DNA of 35,394 bases from Bacilli bacterium (GTDB lineage: Bacteria; Bacillota_I; Bacilli_A; RFN20; CAG-826): contig JAILIF010000040.1 of assembly GCA_024695405.1 (NCBI GenBank), positions 1-35,394 on the forward strand, read 5' to 3'. Shown piece by piece: positions 7,871 to 15,805 of the stretch; within the stretch, counting starts at the first letter, position 1; every line of letters starts with the position of its first letter. Made by a program: the position numbers and the translations under genes. The notes beneath the pieces are model-generated. The model did no database searches. It saw nothing but the letters and a program-made list of their open reading frames with translations, and was not told the origin of the DNA.

Positions 7871-7894
7871 ATATATCAAGGAGGCGTTGAAAGT

Positions 7895-8242
7895 ATGAAT
7901 AACAATTTAGTTAATGAAATTACTGCTAGCCAAATCCGCAAAGACTTACCAGAATTCAAATCTGGTGACGAAGTTAAAGTATCTGTCCGTATTGTTGAAG
8001 GTAACAAAACTCGTTTACAAGTCTTCCAAGGCGTCGTTATTTGCCGTCGCGGTGGTGGTGTTAGTGAAACGTTTACAGTTCGTAAGATGAGTGCTGGTAT
8101 TGGTGTTGAAAGAACATTCCCAGTAAACAGCCCAAACGTTGCATCTGTTATAGTTGTACGTAAAGGTAAAGTTAGAAGAAACAAAATTACTTACATTCGT
8201 AAACTTTCTGGTAAATCAGCAAGAATTAAAGAAATTCTCTAA
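7895..8242 (+). CDS. rplS: 50S ribosomal protein L19
   Basis: Large-subunit protein at the 30S-50S interface. 115 aa from the ATG at 7895, which follows AAGGAGG (7878-7884) by 10 nt and gives the usual short family N-terminus. The longer ORF-track start at 7811 lies in the leader RNA and is rejected. Conserved blocks: [35 protein letters not shown] and [23 protein letters not shown]. Preceded by a probable L19 leader and followed by its own terminator, so it is a single-gene unit. In Bacillus it is the last gene of rpsP-rimM-trmD-rplS, which is split here. Confidence 0.96.
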   Translation: MNNNLVNEITASQIRKDLPEFKSGDEVKVSVRIVEGNKTRLQVFQGVVICRRGGGVSETFTVRKMSAGIGVERTFPVNSPNVASVIVVRKGKVRRNKITYIRKLSGKSARIKEIL

Positions 8243-8251
8243 TGAAAAAAT

Positions 8252-8276
8252 AAGGGTTCGCAAGAATCCTTTTTTT
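8252..8276 (+). terminator. Intrinsic terminator after rplS
   Basis: AAGGGTTC-gcaa-GAATCCTT (8 bp with one G-U pair, GNRA loop) followed by T7. Confidence 0.88.
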
Positions 8277-8289
8277 GCGCTCACACGTA

Positions 8290-8318
8290 TTGCGAATAAT
8301 ATCACGATTTCATATAAT
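8290..8318 (+). promoter_or_regulatory. Promoter of lepB, very close to the start codon
   Basis: -35 TTGCGA (8290-8295), 17-nt spacer, consensus -10 TATAAT (8313-8318). The expected start near 8325 leaves a leader of only about 8 nt before ATG 8333. Confidence 0.75.
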
Positions 8319-8332
8319 GAGATGGTGTAATT

Positions 8333-9115
8333 ATGAAACGCAAAGAATTTATTTTGAATCTTCTTTATAGTGTCGTTCCAATGATTCTGATCATTCCTTT
8401 AAGCATATGGGCGCTTTCTCAAATGAGTAAAGGCGCTTATGATTGCTTTTTTGTTATGGGAACATCAATGGAGCCATATCTTTCTGGATCAGAAAATCAG
8501 TCTACTTATGGTTATAGTGACAATAGTGATAAAGCTATAGATAACTTAAAAAGGTTTGATTTAGTAATTTGTTATTATCCTTTTGAAGGCCAAAACGATT
8601 ATGAAATGCCTTATAACAGATATAAACCAATATTAACTGAAACTGCTACTTTAAAAGTTAAAAGAGTTATTGGCTTACCTGGAGATAAATTGACTATTGA
8701 TAACGAAAATTTCAGTATTACTGACAAAAACGGAATTACTGAAAATTACAATGAAGAGAATTGCCCTTTTAAAAGAAAAACTCCAATTGAAAATAGAAAA
8801 GCAGATGTCAAAAAGTTAGAAGATAATGAATATTTTGTCATGGGTGATAATTGGACTAAAAATGGATCTTTAGATTGCTGTAATCCGTCCGCAAAAGCAA
8901 CTAAGTACGAAGTTTTATATAGAGAGAACATTCAAGGCGTTATTTTTAAACTTGAAGGAAATTGTACATATGGTCCATTAAAACACTGTAAGAGCTGTAA
9001 AAAAGTAGTGGATGACGATGTAAAAGAATGCAGTTGTGGTTCAACAAAATTTTTAGTTTATAATGACATCATAGAGAAAAGGCCATACGAAGATGGTCCT
9101 ATATACATTAAGTAG
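8333..9115 (+). CDS. lepB: Type I signal peptidase with a Cys-rich C-terminal insert
   Basis: Membrane serine protease that removes signal peptides. 260 aa. One N-terminal transmembrane helix (about residues 9-30). Catalytic Ser45 in MGTSMEP (box B); catalytic Lys110 in VKRVIGLPGD (box D). Box E starts normally (YFVMGDN) but continues WTKNGSLDCCNP instead of the usual R..S.DSR. Near the C-terminus is a CxxC-x10-CxC motif (C219, C222, C233, C235) that looks like a zinc knuckle and is not a standard part of the family. Only a weak SD (GATGG) is present; the promoter predicts a near-leaderless mRNA. Two nt separate it from rbgA, so lepB-rbgA-rnhB is one operon. Confidence 0.9.
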   Translation: MKRKEFILNLLYSVVPMILIIPLSIWALSQMSKGAYDCFFVMGTSMEPYLSGSENQSTYGYSDNSDKAIDNLKRFDLVICYYPFEGQNDYEMPYNRYKPILTETATLKVKRVIGLPGDKLTIDNENFSITDKNGITENYNEENCPFKRKTPIENRKADVKKLEDNEYFVMGDNWTKNGSLDCCNPSAKATKYEVLYRENIQGVIFKLEGNCTYGPLKHCKSCKKVVDDDVKECSCGSTKFLVYNDIIEKRPYEDGPIYIK

Positions 9116-9117
9116 TT

Positions 9118-9957
9118 ATGGCAGAAATACATTGGTTTCCTGGACATATGAAAAAAGCCCTCATTAACGTTGAGGAGAAAATAAAATTAGTCGATGTAAT
9201 CGTTGAACTTTTAGATTCACGCGCTCCTTTAAGTTCACTAAACGATGATTTAGCGAAATTAATTCAAAACAAAAAAAGAGTAATTGTTTTATCTAAAACA
9301 GATTTAGCAGATATCGAGCAAACTAAGAAGTGGCTAGAGTATTTTAAAAAGAATAATGACTTAGTTATTGATTTAGATTTGTCTAAGCCAAATTCGGGCA
9401 AAATTATATCTAACTGTGTTGCTAGAGTAGGCAAACCAATATGGGATAAACAAAAGGCAAAAGGTATGAAACCTCAGCCAATTAAGACAATGATTATTGG
9501 TATTCCAAATGTTGGAAAATCATCTTTGATTAATAGATTTGCAAAAAGAAGCGCTGCAGGTGTAGAAAACAAGCCTGGTTTTACTCGTGGTCAGCAGTGG
9601 ATTAAGGTTTCTAATGAATTTGTGTTATTAGATACTCCTGGAATCTTACCAATGAATTACGAGAATAAAAAGAAAGCGATGAACCTTGCTTTGCTTGGAT
9701 CTATTCGTGAAGATATATTGCCGATTGAAGATATGTGTAGAGATCTTCTAGACTTTTTAAAATTTCATTACCCGGATTCTTTAAAAGCAAGATTTGATAT
9801 TGAAAATATTGATAATTTTGAAGATGCTATTAATGGTATATGTGAAAGAAGAAAACTACTTTCAAATGGAACTTACGATTTACAAAGAGCATATAAATTA
9901 TTATTAACTGAATTCAAAAATGGCCTTTTAGGCCAAATAACTTTAGAGTGGCTATAA
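9118..9957 (+). CDS. rbgA: Ribosome biogenesis GTPase RbgA (YlqF)
   Basis: Circularly permuted GTPase required for a late step of 50S assembly (L16 incorporation in Bacillus). 279 aa. Starts with the family motif HWFPGHMKKA. The G motifs come in permuted order: G4 SKTD (59-62), G1 GIPNVGKSS (128-136), G3 DTPGIL (about 172-177). The C-terminal helical RNA-binding domain covers about 190-279. No SD is visible; it starts 2 nt after lepB and overlaps rnhB by one base. Confidence 0.95.
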   Translation: MAEIHWFPGHMKKALINVEEKIKLVDVIVELLDSRAPLSSLNDDLAKLIQNKKRVIVLSKTDLADIEQTKKWLEYFKKNNDLVIDLDLSKPNSGKIISNCVARVGKPIWDKQKAKGMKPQPIKTMIIGIPNVGKSSLINRFAKRSAAGVENKPGFTRGQQWIKVSNEFVLLDTPGILPMNYENKKKAMNLALLGSIREDILPIEDMCRDLLDFLKFHYPDSLKARFDIENIDNFEDAINGICERRKLLSNGTYDLQRAYKLLLTEFKNGLLGQITLEWL

Positions 9958-10583
9958 TGGCTTTAGATTACGAACAACAATTTTACGATAAAGGCTATGA
10001 ATTTATAGCGGGCACAGATGAAGCAGGAAGAGGGTGTTTATTAGGCCCCGTTTTTGCTGCGGCAGTTATATTACCAAAAGGTTTTTCTTGTGACTTAATT
10101 AATGACTCGAAAAAGTTAACAGAAAAGCAAAGAGAAAAAGCTTTTGATATCATTACTGAAAATGCAGTTGCGTATGGGATTGCTTATGTCAATCCTGAAG
10201 AAATAGATAAAATTAGTATTCTTGAAGCCAGCAGAAAAGCAATGTGTTTGGCCTTACAACAAATTAATCATAAAATCGATTTAATTCTTACTGATTACAT
10301 GAAACTTCCTAATCAAAATTGTGAAGTTATTGATTTAGCTCATGGAGACGCTTTATCGCAAAATATAGCAGCAGCCTCAATATTAGCAAAAGTATCTAGG
10401 GACCGCGAGTGCAAAAAACTCGATAAACTATATCCGTATTATAATATCGCTAAAAATAAAGGGTACGGAACTAAAGATCATTTAGAAGCTCTTGAAAAGT
10501 ACGGCCCAATCGAAGGATTGCATAGATTTTCCTATGCTCCTGTTAAACAGTCAAGAATACAAAAAATAAAATTATTTGATTAA
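9957..10583 (+). CDS. rnhB: Ribonuclease HII
   Basis: Removes RNA from RNA-DNA hybrids and single ribonucleotides from DNA. 208 aa from ATG 9957, which overlaps the rbgA stop (TAATG); the ORF-track GTG start adds three residues with no better SD. Catalytic motif GTDEAGRG near the N-terminus gives the D-E pair; third Asp in LILTDYMKLP (family usually has DG here); fourth in AHGDALSQNIAAASILAKVSRD. Lacks the ~50-residue N-terminal extension of Bacillus RNase HII. The lepB-rbgA-rnhB order matches Bacillus. Confidence 0.94.
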   Translation: MALDYEQQFYDKGYEFIAGTDEAGRGCLLGPVFAAAVILPKGFSCDLINDSKKLTEKQREKAFDIITENAVAYGIAYVNPEEIDKISILEASRKAMCLALQQINHKIDLILTDYMKLPNQNCEVIDLAHGDALSQNIAAASILAKVSRDRECKKLDKLYPYYNIAKNKGYGTKDHLEALEKYGPIEGLHRFSYAPVKQSRIQKIKLFD

Positions 10584-10609
10584 TTTTTACAAATTTTCTA
10601 AAAAAGCCC

Positions 10610-10636
10610 CCTCTAAATAAGTAAGGAGGTTTTTTA
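10610..10636 (+). promoter_or_regulatory. Weak hairpin with T-run that hides the dprA Shine-Dalgarno site
   Basis: CCTCT (10610-10614) can pair with GGAGG (10625-10629), followed by a run of T, like a short terminator. The same AAGGAGG (10623-10629) is the SD for dprA at 10640. One element thus looks like both the 3' end of the rnhB unit and a ribosome-site-blocking stem. Confidence 0.4.
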
Positions 10637-10639
10637 TTA

Positions 10640-11446
10640 ATGAATGGAAGACAAATATTAATAGCGCTATCAATAAAATTCGAAGGAGACTGGAAAAAGA
10701 TATATCAGGCAGTGAATGAAAAAGATTTAGATAATTTAGATGAATATATAGAAATGTTTAATCATTCAAAATGCAATGCGGTCACAATGCTAGATAAAGA
10801 ATATCCACAAATATTAAAAGAAATTTATAATCCGCCTTTTGTTTTATTTTACTATGGAGATATAACTCTTGCTTATAATCCTAATAAGTGCATTTCTATT
10901 ATCGGTAGTAGACTTCCATCTAATTATGGAACTAAGATGGTGAATGTTTTAGCTAAGGATTTATCAAAACATTACATAATTGTTTCTGGTCTTGCTAGAG
11001 GAATTGATGGGCTTAGTCATAGAAGTGCGATAGAAGCTGGCAACAAAACAATTGCGATTATTGGCAGTGGAATAGATAATTGCTATCCACCAGATAATTT
11101 AGATTTATATTACGAAATGAAAAAGAATCATTTAGTGTTAAGTGAATATTTTGGGAAAGTCACTCCAGATAAAGATCATTTTCCTTTGAGAAATAGAATT
11201 ATTGCTGGCTTATCTAAGGCTACGTTAATTATAGAGGCACATACTCATAGTGGAACAAGTATAACAGCTTCGTTTGCATTGTCGTTTAGTAGAATAGTTT
11301 TGGCGGTACCTGGAAGAGCTGATAGCGACTCTGCTTGCAATAGATTGATTAAAGAAGGCGCAGTCTTAGTTGAGAACGCTAATGATGTCATTGAAGAATT
11401 AGAGGATACCCCATTTGTCGGAAAAGAAATTCAACAAAATTCTTAA
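10640..11446 (+). CDS. dprA: DNA processing protein DprA (Smf)
   Basis: Loads RecA on incoming single-stranded DNA in natural transformation and also occurs in many non-competent bacteria. 268 aa, slightly short. N-terminal region about 1-75, then the Rossmann-like DprA domain: IIGSRLPSNYG, VSGLARGIDGLSHRSA, TIAIIGSGIDNCYP, FPLRNRIIAGLS, SGTSITASFALSFSR and VPGRADSDSACNRLIKEGA. AAGGAGG lies 10 nt upstream of ATG. The C-terminal winged-helix domain of longer homologues is absent. Placed directly before topA, as in Bacillus. No other competence gene is in the window. Confidence 0.93.
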   Translation: MNGRQILIALSIKFEGDWKKIYQAVNEKDLDNLDEYIEMFNHSKCNAVTMLDKEYPQILKEIYNPPFVLFYYGDITLAYNPNKCISIIGSRLPSNYGTKMVNVLAKDLSKHYIIVSGLARGIDGLSHRSAIEAGNKTIAIIGSGIDNCYPPDNLDLYYEMKKNHLVLSEYFGKVTPDKDHFPLRNRIIAGLSKATLIIEAHTHSGTSITASFALSFSRIVLAVPGRADSDSACNRLIKEGAVLVENANDVIEELEDTPFVGKEIQQNS

Positions 11447-11491
11447 ATAAATATTTCTTTTATTTAATATAGATATAAGGAAAAATTCCCT

Positions 11492-11520
11492 TTGACTTTT
11501 CTTATTACTAGGCTTAGACT
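11492..11520 (+). promoter_or_regulatory. Probable promoter of topA, close to the start codon
   Basis: -35 TTGACT (11492-11497), 17-nt spacer, -10 TAGACT (11515-11520, 4 of 6 consensus). Predicted leader is about 8 nt before ATG 11535. Confidence 0.45.
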
Positions 11521-11534
11521 TTAAACCCGGAATT

Positions 11535-13631
11535 ATGAAGTTAGTAATCGTTGAATCACCTGCAAAATGTAAAACAATCGAGAAATACCTCGGTAATGAA
11601 TATACAGTTGTTGCCTCTTTAGGGCATATACGTGACCTTGCTACAACAGGCAAAGGTGGTTTAGGCGTAGACGTAGATAATGGCTTTGCTCCATCATATA
11701 TTATTAATAAGGATAAAAGAAAAGTTGTTAGCGATTTAATTAAACAAAAGAATAAATCTAGTGAAGTTATTCTTGCAACCGACCCTGATAGAGAAGGAGA
11801 AGCTATCGCATGGCATTTAGCTCAAGTTTTGAACTTGGACATTGCTTCTACTAAACGTCTTGAATTCCATGAAATTACTAGAGATTCAATCTCAGAAGCA
11901 ATGGCTAATCCTAGAACTATCGACACTAACTTAGTTTCTTCTCAAGAAACAAGAAGAATTTTAGATAGAATTATTGGCTTTAAGTTATCTAATCTTTTGT
12001 TCAAAAAGATTCATTCTAGAAGCGCTGGCCGTGTACAAAGCGCTACTTTAAAACTTATCTATGATCACGAACAAGAAATCAAAAAATTTGTTAGTGAAGA
12101 ATATTGGAAAATTAAAGTTATTGCAAAGATTTTAGGCAATGATTTTAATGTCAAAACCTTGGATAAAAATAATAAAGAATTAGATATTCATAACAAACAA
12201 GAATGTGATGAAATATTAAATAACATTGGAAAAGTTATTGAAGTTGTATCTTTAGATACAAGCAATAGAATAAAAGATAGTAAAGAACCATTTACAACTT
12301 CAACAATGCAGCAAGAAGCATTCTCAAAACTAAAATTTAAAACCAAGAAAACTCAATCTGTTGCGCAATCTTTATATGAAGGTGTTGTTGTTAATGGTGA
12401 GCAAGTTGGTTTGATTACTTATATGAGAACTGACTCTCCTAGATTAGCTCCATCATTTGTTGAAAGAGCAAGTGCTTTTATTACTGAAAAATATGGCGCT
12501 GAATATTTAGGACATATTAAAAAAGGTAAGAAATCTGTTTTAAGTCAAGACGCTCACGAAGGTATTAGACCTACAAGCTGTCATAGAACTCCAGAGAGTA
12601 TTAGACAATTCTTAACTCCTGATCAATATAATCTTTATAGACTAATCTATAATAGAGCGCTTGGTTCCTTAATGGCACCTAAAGTAGAAAAGGTATTATC
12701 CATAAAATTTACTGATAATAGTTTTAATTACGGCATTGAACTTGCACATACATCATTCCGTGGATTTGACATCATTTATAGAGATGATGAAGCAGAAGAT
12801 TATAAAGGCGATTTCCCAGAGATTAATGTTGGTGATAAATTCGAAATTATTTCAAAAGAAGGTGAACAAAAATTCACTGAAGCTCCTGCGCATTATTCCG
12901 AAGCTAAAATTGTTAAGCTTATGGAAGAGGTTGGTATTGGTAGACCAAGTACATACGCTACAACAATTGATACTTTAAGAGAAAGAAAATACGTTAATAA
13001 CACTGGTGGTATTTTGACTTTGACTGAACAAGGTGAAAAGACTGCTCATGTATTAGAGAAATATTTCCCTGCTATTGTTAATGTTAAATATACCGCTAAC
13101 ATGGAAACTAAACTCGATAACGTACAAGACGGTAGTGAATCAAGACTTAAGATGTTATCTGATTTCTATGTACCTTTTGTAAAGCAAGTAGAAGAAGCAA
13201 ACGAAATTATGTATAAAGATGCTCCTGAAGAAACAGGAGAATTATGCCCTAAGTGTGGTGCTCCATTGATCTATAAAGATAGTAAAAATGGTAGATTTAT
13301 TGGATGTAGCAACTATCCTAAATGTAAATACGTTAAAAAAGAGAAAAAAGAACCAGTTATGACAGATGAAATCTGTCCAATCTGTGGAAAGCATTTAGTT
13401 GAAAGACAAGATAGAAGAGGTAAAACATTCTTAGCTTGTAGTGGCTTCCCAGCTTGTAAATATATCAAACCAGAAGTTGCAAAGACTGAAGATCAAAAAA
13501 GTGATAAATTATGTCCTAAGTGTGGTGCCCCATTGCTTAAGAAAAAAGGCAAGTATGGCTACTTCTATGGATGTAGTAATTATCCAAAATGTAACTACAT
13601 GGAAAGAATTTCTAAAAGAAAGCACAACTAA
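11535..13631 (+). CDS. topA: DNA topoisomerase I
   Basis: Type IA topoisomerase that relaxes negative supercoils. 698 aa. N-terminal TOPRIM domain from KLVIVESPAKCKTIEKYLG to LATDPDREGEAIAWHL (acidic triad DPDRE); catalytic Tyr296 in GLITYMRTDSPR; conserved YATTIDTLRERKYV. C-terminus carries three four-Cys zinc fingers (about 570-690): CPKCGAPLIY...CSNYPKC, CPICGKHLV...CSGFPAC and CPKCGAPLLK...CSNYPKC. No clear SD; the promoter just upstream predicts a short leader. The stop codon lies inside the loop of its own terminator. Order dprA-topA-xerC follows Bacillus, minus trmFO. Confidence 0.96.
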   Translation: MKLVIVESPAKCKTIEKYLGNEYTVVASLGHIRDLATTGKGGLGVDVDNGFAPSYIINKDKRKVVSDLIKQKNKSSEVILATDPDREGEAIAWHLAQVLNLDIASTKRLEFHEITRDSISEAMANPRTIDTNLVSSQETRRILDRIIGFKLSNLLFKKIHSRSAGRVQSATLKLIYDHEQEIKKFVSEEYWKIKVIAKILGNDFNVKTLDKNNKELDIHNKQECDEILNNIGKVIEVVSLDTSNRIKDSKEPFTTSTMQQEAFSKLKFKTKKTQSVAQSLYEGVVVNGEQVGLITYMRTDSPRLAPSFVERASAFITEKYGAEYLGHIKKGKKSVLSQDAHEGIRPTSCHRTPESIRQFLTPDQYNLYRLIYNRALGSLMAPKVEKVLSIKFTDNSFNYGIELAHTSFRGFDIIYRDDEAEDYKGDFPEINVGDKFEIISKEGEQKFTEAPAHYSEAKIVKLMEEVGIGRPSTYATTIDTLRERKYVNNTGGILTLTEQGEKTAHVLEKYFPAIVNVKYTANMETKLDNVQDGSESRLKMLSDFYVPFVKQVEEANEIMYKDAPEETGELCPKCGAPLIYKDSKNGRFIGCSNYPKCKYVKKEKKEPVMTDEICPICGKHLVERQDRRGKTFLACSGFPACKYIKPEVAKTEDQKSDKLCPKCGAPLLKKKGKYGYFYGCSNYPKCNYMERISKRKHN

Positions 13632-13645
13632 TATGTGCTTTTTTT
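13620..13645 (+). terminator. Intrinsic terminator overlapping the topA stop
   Basis: AAGCACA-actaata-TGTGCTT, 7-bp stem, followed by a T-run. The TAA stop of topA (13629-13631) is in the loop. Confidence 0.8.
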
Positions 13646-13653
13646 GTTATTAT
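13645..13653 (+). promoter_or_regulatory. Extended -10 promoter giving a leaderless xerC mRNA (putative)
   Basis: TGTTATTAT is a TGn-extended -10 (TATTAT, 13648-13653). Transcription would start about at 13660, the A of the xerC ATG. It overlaps the last T of the topA terminator; no -35 box is needed for extended -10 promoters and none is seen. Confidence 0.4.
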
Positions 13654-13659
13654 TAAGCC

Positions 13660-14562
13660 ATGAATAATTATCTTTTTGAGTACTTAGAAATATTGAAAAA
13701 TGAAAAGCGTTATTCTTTAAAAACCATTGATTCTTATAGAAGAGATATAGAAAAATTCATGTTATTTATGGATAAAGAAGGGTGCTCTTTTAAAGAAGTC
13801 GATATCATAATTATTCGTAATTTTTTAAGTGAAGAATTGAATAATGGAATCACTAAAAGATCGTGCAAAAGAAGACTTTCGGCATGCAAAGGATTCTTTA
13901 AATTTTTGTTCAAAAGAGGTGTGGCTGAGAAAAATGATTTTGTAATTCTAAACCCGTTAAAATTAGAAAAAAAGTTTCCACATGCTCTTTATAAAGAGCA
14001 AATAGAGAAAATATTTAATGAGAATAAAAATAGAACCGATGAAATGATGCCTAGAGATCAAGCAATTATTGAGACTTTGTATTTTACTGGTATAAGAGCA
14101 TCAGAATTAGTTAATTTAAAGTTAGAAGATATCTTCTTGAAAGATAGACTTTTAAGAGTAATTGGTAAGGGTAATAAGGAAAGAGTAGTTCCTTTTACTG
14201 AACAATGTAGAGACACAATAACCGAATATGTTTTTAAATTTAGAGAAAAACTATTGAGTAGAGCAAAAATACCTAGCGATTATTTGTTTTTAAATAAGAA
14301 TGGTGGTCAATTGACAACCCGCGGTCTCGAACTTATTTTGAGCGAGCTTGAAAAGAAATTAGGCTTGAATTTTGGCTTGCACCCTCATATTTTTAGGCAT
14401 TCTTTCGCTACGCACTTACTTGAAGCAGGTATGGATTTACGTTTGATACAAGAATTATTAGGCCATGATAGCATCAACGCAACACAGGTTTATACGCATG
14501 TTTCTGATAAATCTATGCAAGAGATTTATATAAAATCTCATCCAAGAGCGAAAAAAAGTTAA
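13660..14562 (+). CDS. xerC: Tyrosine recombinase XerC (CodV-type)
   Basis: Site-specific recombinase that resolves chromosome dimers at dif with a XerD partner. 300 aa, the housekeeping Xer length. N-terminal SAM-like core-binding domain (about 5-90) with RRDI and RLSACKGFFKFL; catalytic domain with R146 (TGIRASEL), K170 (GKGNKER), H243 and R246 (HIFRHSFATHLL), H269 (LGH) and nucleophile Y278 (TQVYTHV). Identified as XerC rather than XerD mainly by position after topA, as for Bacillus codV. No SD; probably leaderless. Its location in a conserved operon argues against it being a mobile-element integrase. Confidence 0.85.
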   Translation: MNNYLFEYLEILKNEKRYSLKTIDSYRRDIEKFMLFMDKEGCSFKEVDIIIIRNFLSEELNNGITKRSCKRRLSACKGFFKFLFKRGVAEKNDFVILNPLKLEKKFPHALYKEQIEKIFNENKNRTDEMMPRDQAIIETLYFTGIRASELVNLKLEDIFLKDRLLRVIGKGNKERVVPFTEQCRDTITEYVFKFREKLLSRAKIPSDYLFLNKNGGQLTTRGLELILSELEKKLGLNFGLHPHIFRHSFATHLLEAGMDLRLIQELLGHDSINATQVYTHVSDKSMQEIYIKSHPRAKKS

Positions 14563-14582
14563 ATAACTATTGTTAGTTATTA
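14562..14582 (+). terminator. Weak hairpin after xerC
   Basis: AATAACTA-ttgt-TAGTTATT, a perfect 8-bp AT-rich stem starting at the xerC stop, without a T-run. It also overlaps the -35 of the rpsB promoter. Confidence 0.35.
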
Positions 14583-14598
14583 TATAGTTTGATAAAAT
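14570..14598 (+). promoter_or_regulatory. Promoter of rpsB-tsf
   Basis: -35 TTGTTA (14570-14575), 17-nt spacer, -10 TAAAAT (14593-14598) preceded by TGA, i.e. an extended -10. Predicted start near 14605. Confidence 0.6.
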
Positions 14599-14604
14599 CA
14601 TACA

Positions 14605-14706
14605 CGCTGTGAAAATATCACAGACTACACACGCTGCGGATTGAACTGCCGTTGTGCTCCTAAAGATTGGAGTGGTCGAGTTCTTAGAAACAGCGGAGGC
14701 TGAACA
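14605..14706 (+). promoter_or_regulatory. Structured rpsB leader (candidate S2 autoregulatory RNA)
   Basis: The leader is about 118 nt, far longer than others in the window. It starts with a hairpin, CTGTGA-aaata-TCACAG (14607-14623). Then comes a nested structure: outer CGCTG (14632-14636) with CAGCG (14691-14695), middle GAACT (14643-14647) with AGTTC (14679-14683), inner CTCC (14657-14660) with GGAG (14669-14672). It stops just before the strong SD. I do not recognise a named family. Confidence 0.5.
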
Positions 14707-14722
14707 AAAGGAGGTCTTCACA

Positions 14723-15805
14723 ATGGTTGAAGAAGAAAAGAAAGTAGCAGAAGCAGCAACAGCTGTTGATGCAAAAGATGCAGCAACTATGGCTGCAGTT
14801 ATGCATGACGAAAATGCTCCAGTTATCACAATGAAGAAATTGTTAGAAGCTGGTTCACACTTTGGTCATCAAACACGTAGATGGAACCCAAAGATGAAAA
14901 AGTACATCTACTGTGCAAGAAATGGTGTTTATATCATTGACTTAGCACAAACAGTTGCTTTCGTAAATGATGCTTACAAAGCAATGAAAGCTATCGTTGA
15001 TAACGGTGGTAAAGTATTATTCGTTGGTACAAAACAACAAATCGCTGAAGTTGTTACTCAAGAAGCATTAAGAAGTGGTAGCTTCTACATCACTAACAGA
15101 TGGTTAGGTGGTACATTAACAAACTTCAAAACAATCCAAGGTAGAATTAGATACCTCAAAGATTTAGAGAGAAGAGAAGAAGAAGGCGAATTCGAATTAT
15201 TACCAAAAGTCGAAGCTGCTCAACTCCGTAAAGAAAAAGAAAAATTATCAAAGAACTTAGAAGGTATTAAGGAAATGAGAAAAATTCCTAATGCACTCTT
15301 CGTTGTTGATCCAAATGCAGAACACAATGCTGTTGCTGAAGCAAAGAGATTAGGAATCCCAGTCTTCGGTATCGTTGATACAAACAGCAATCCTGATTTA
15401 TGTGACTATGTCATCCCAGCAAACGATGATGCAGTCAGAAGTGTTTCCTTAATTTTAGCTGTCATCGCTGACGCTATCGTTGAATCTAAGGGTGGTGCAC
15501 CAGTAGTTGCTTACACTAAAGATGAAGGCGATGAAGTTACTATGAAGGAAGTCATTAAACAAACTGAAAAAGAAAACGCTGAAAAATTAGCAAAGATTCG
15601 TGCAGAAAGAGCTGCTCGTCAAGAAGCTTTTGAAAAAGAACAAGCTGAAAGAGCTGCAAAAAGAGCTGCAATGTTAGCTGCTGATGGTAACGGCGACAAG
15701 AAACCTGCTAAAGCACCTGCAAAGAAACCAGCTGCTAAAAAAGAAGTTGCTCCTAAAGCAGAAGAAGCTAAAGCAGAACCAGCAAAAGAAGGAGAATCCA
15801 AATAA
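14723..15805 (+). CDS. rpsB: 30S ribosomal protein S2 with N- and C-terminal extensions
   Basis: Ribosomal protein S2, which anchors S1/mRNA on the small subunit. 360 aa, versus about 246 in Bacillus. Start chosen at ATG 14723, 8 nt after AAAGGAGG; the longer ORF-track start lies in the leader. The core begins at residue 37 ([26 protein letters not shown]) and includes [13 protein letters not shown] and [19 protein letters not shown]. Residues 1-36 are an acidic, Ala-rich extension. After about residue 265 comes a ~95-residue tail: a charged helix rich in E, R, A ([20 protein letters not shown]), then an Ala-Lys-Pro stretch. The tail is low complexity and probably exposed. The stop overlaps the tsf ATG. 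Confidence 0.95.
   Translation: MVEEEKKVAEAATAVDAKDAATMAAVMHDENAPVITMKKLLEAGSHFGHQTRRWNPKMKKYIYCARNGVYIIDLAQTVAFVNDAYKAMKAIVDNGGKVLFVGTKQQIAEVVTQEALRSGSFYITNRWLGGTLTNFKTIQGRIRYLKDLERREEEGEFELLPKVEAAQLRKEKEKLSKNLEGIKEMRKIPNALFVVDPNAEHNAVAEAKRLGIPVFGIVDTNSNPDLCDYVIPANDDAVRSVSLILAVIADAIVESKGGAPVVAYTKDEGDEVTMKEVIKQTEKENAEKLAKIRAERAARQEAFEKEQAERAAKRAAMLAADGNGDKKPAKAPAKKPAAKKEVAPKAEEAKAEPAKEGESK

Noticed and set aside
7811-7894. N-terminal extension of L19 in the ORF track
   Set aside because: This stretch is the structured leader RNA; a strong SD serves the ATG at 7895, and the family starts there.
13660-14562. xerC as the integrase of a mobile element that made the tRNA-Pro scar
   Set aside because: It lies 12 kb away in the conserved dprA-topA-xerC order and has housekeeping Xer length and motifs.
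14654-14722. Longer S2 start in the ORF track
   Set aside because: Lies in the structured leader; AAAGGAGG precedes the ATG at 14723.
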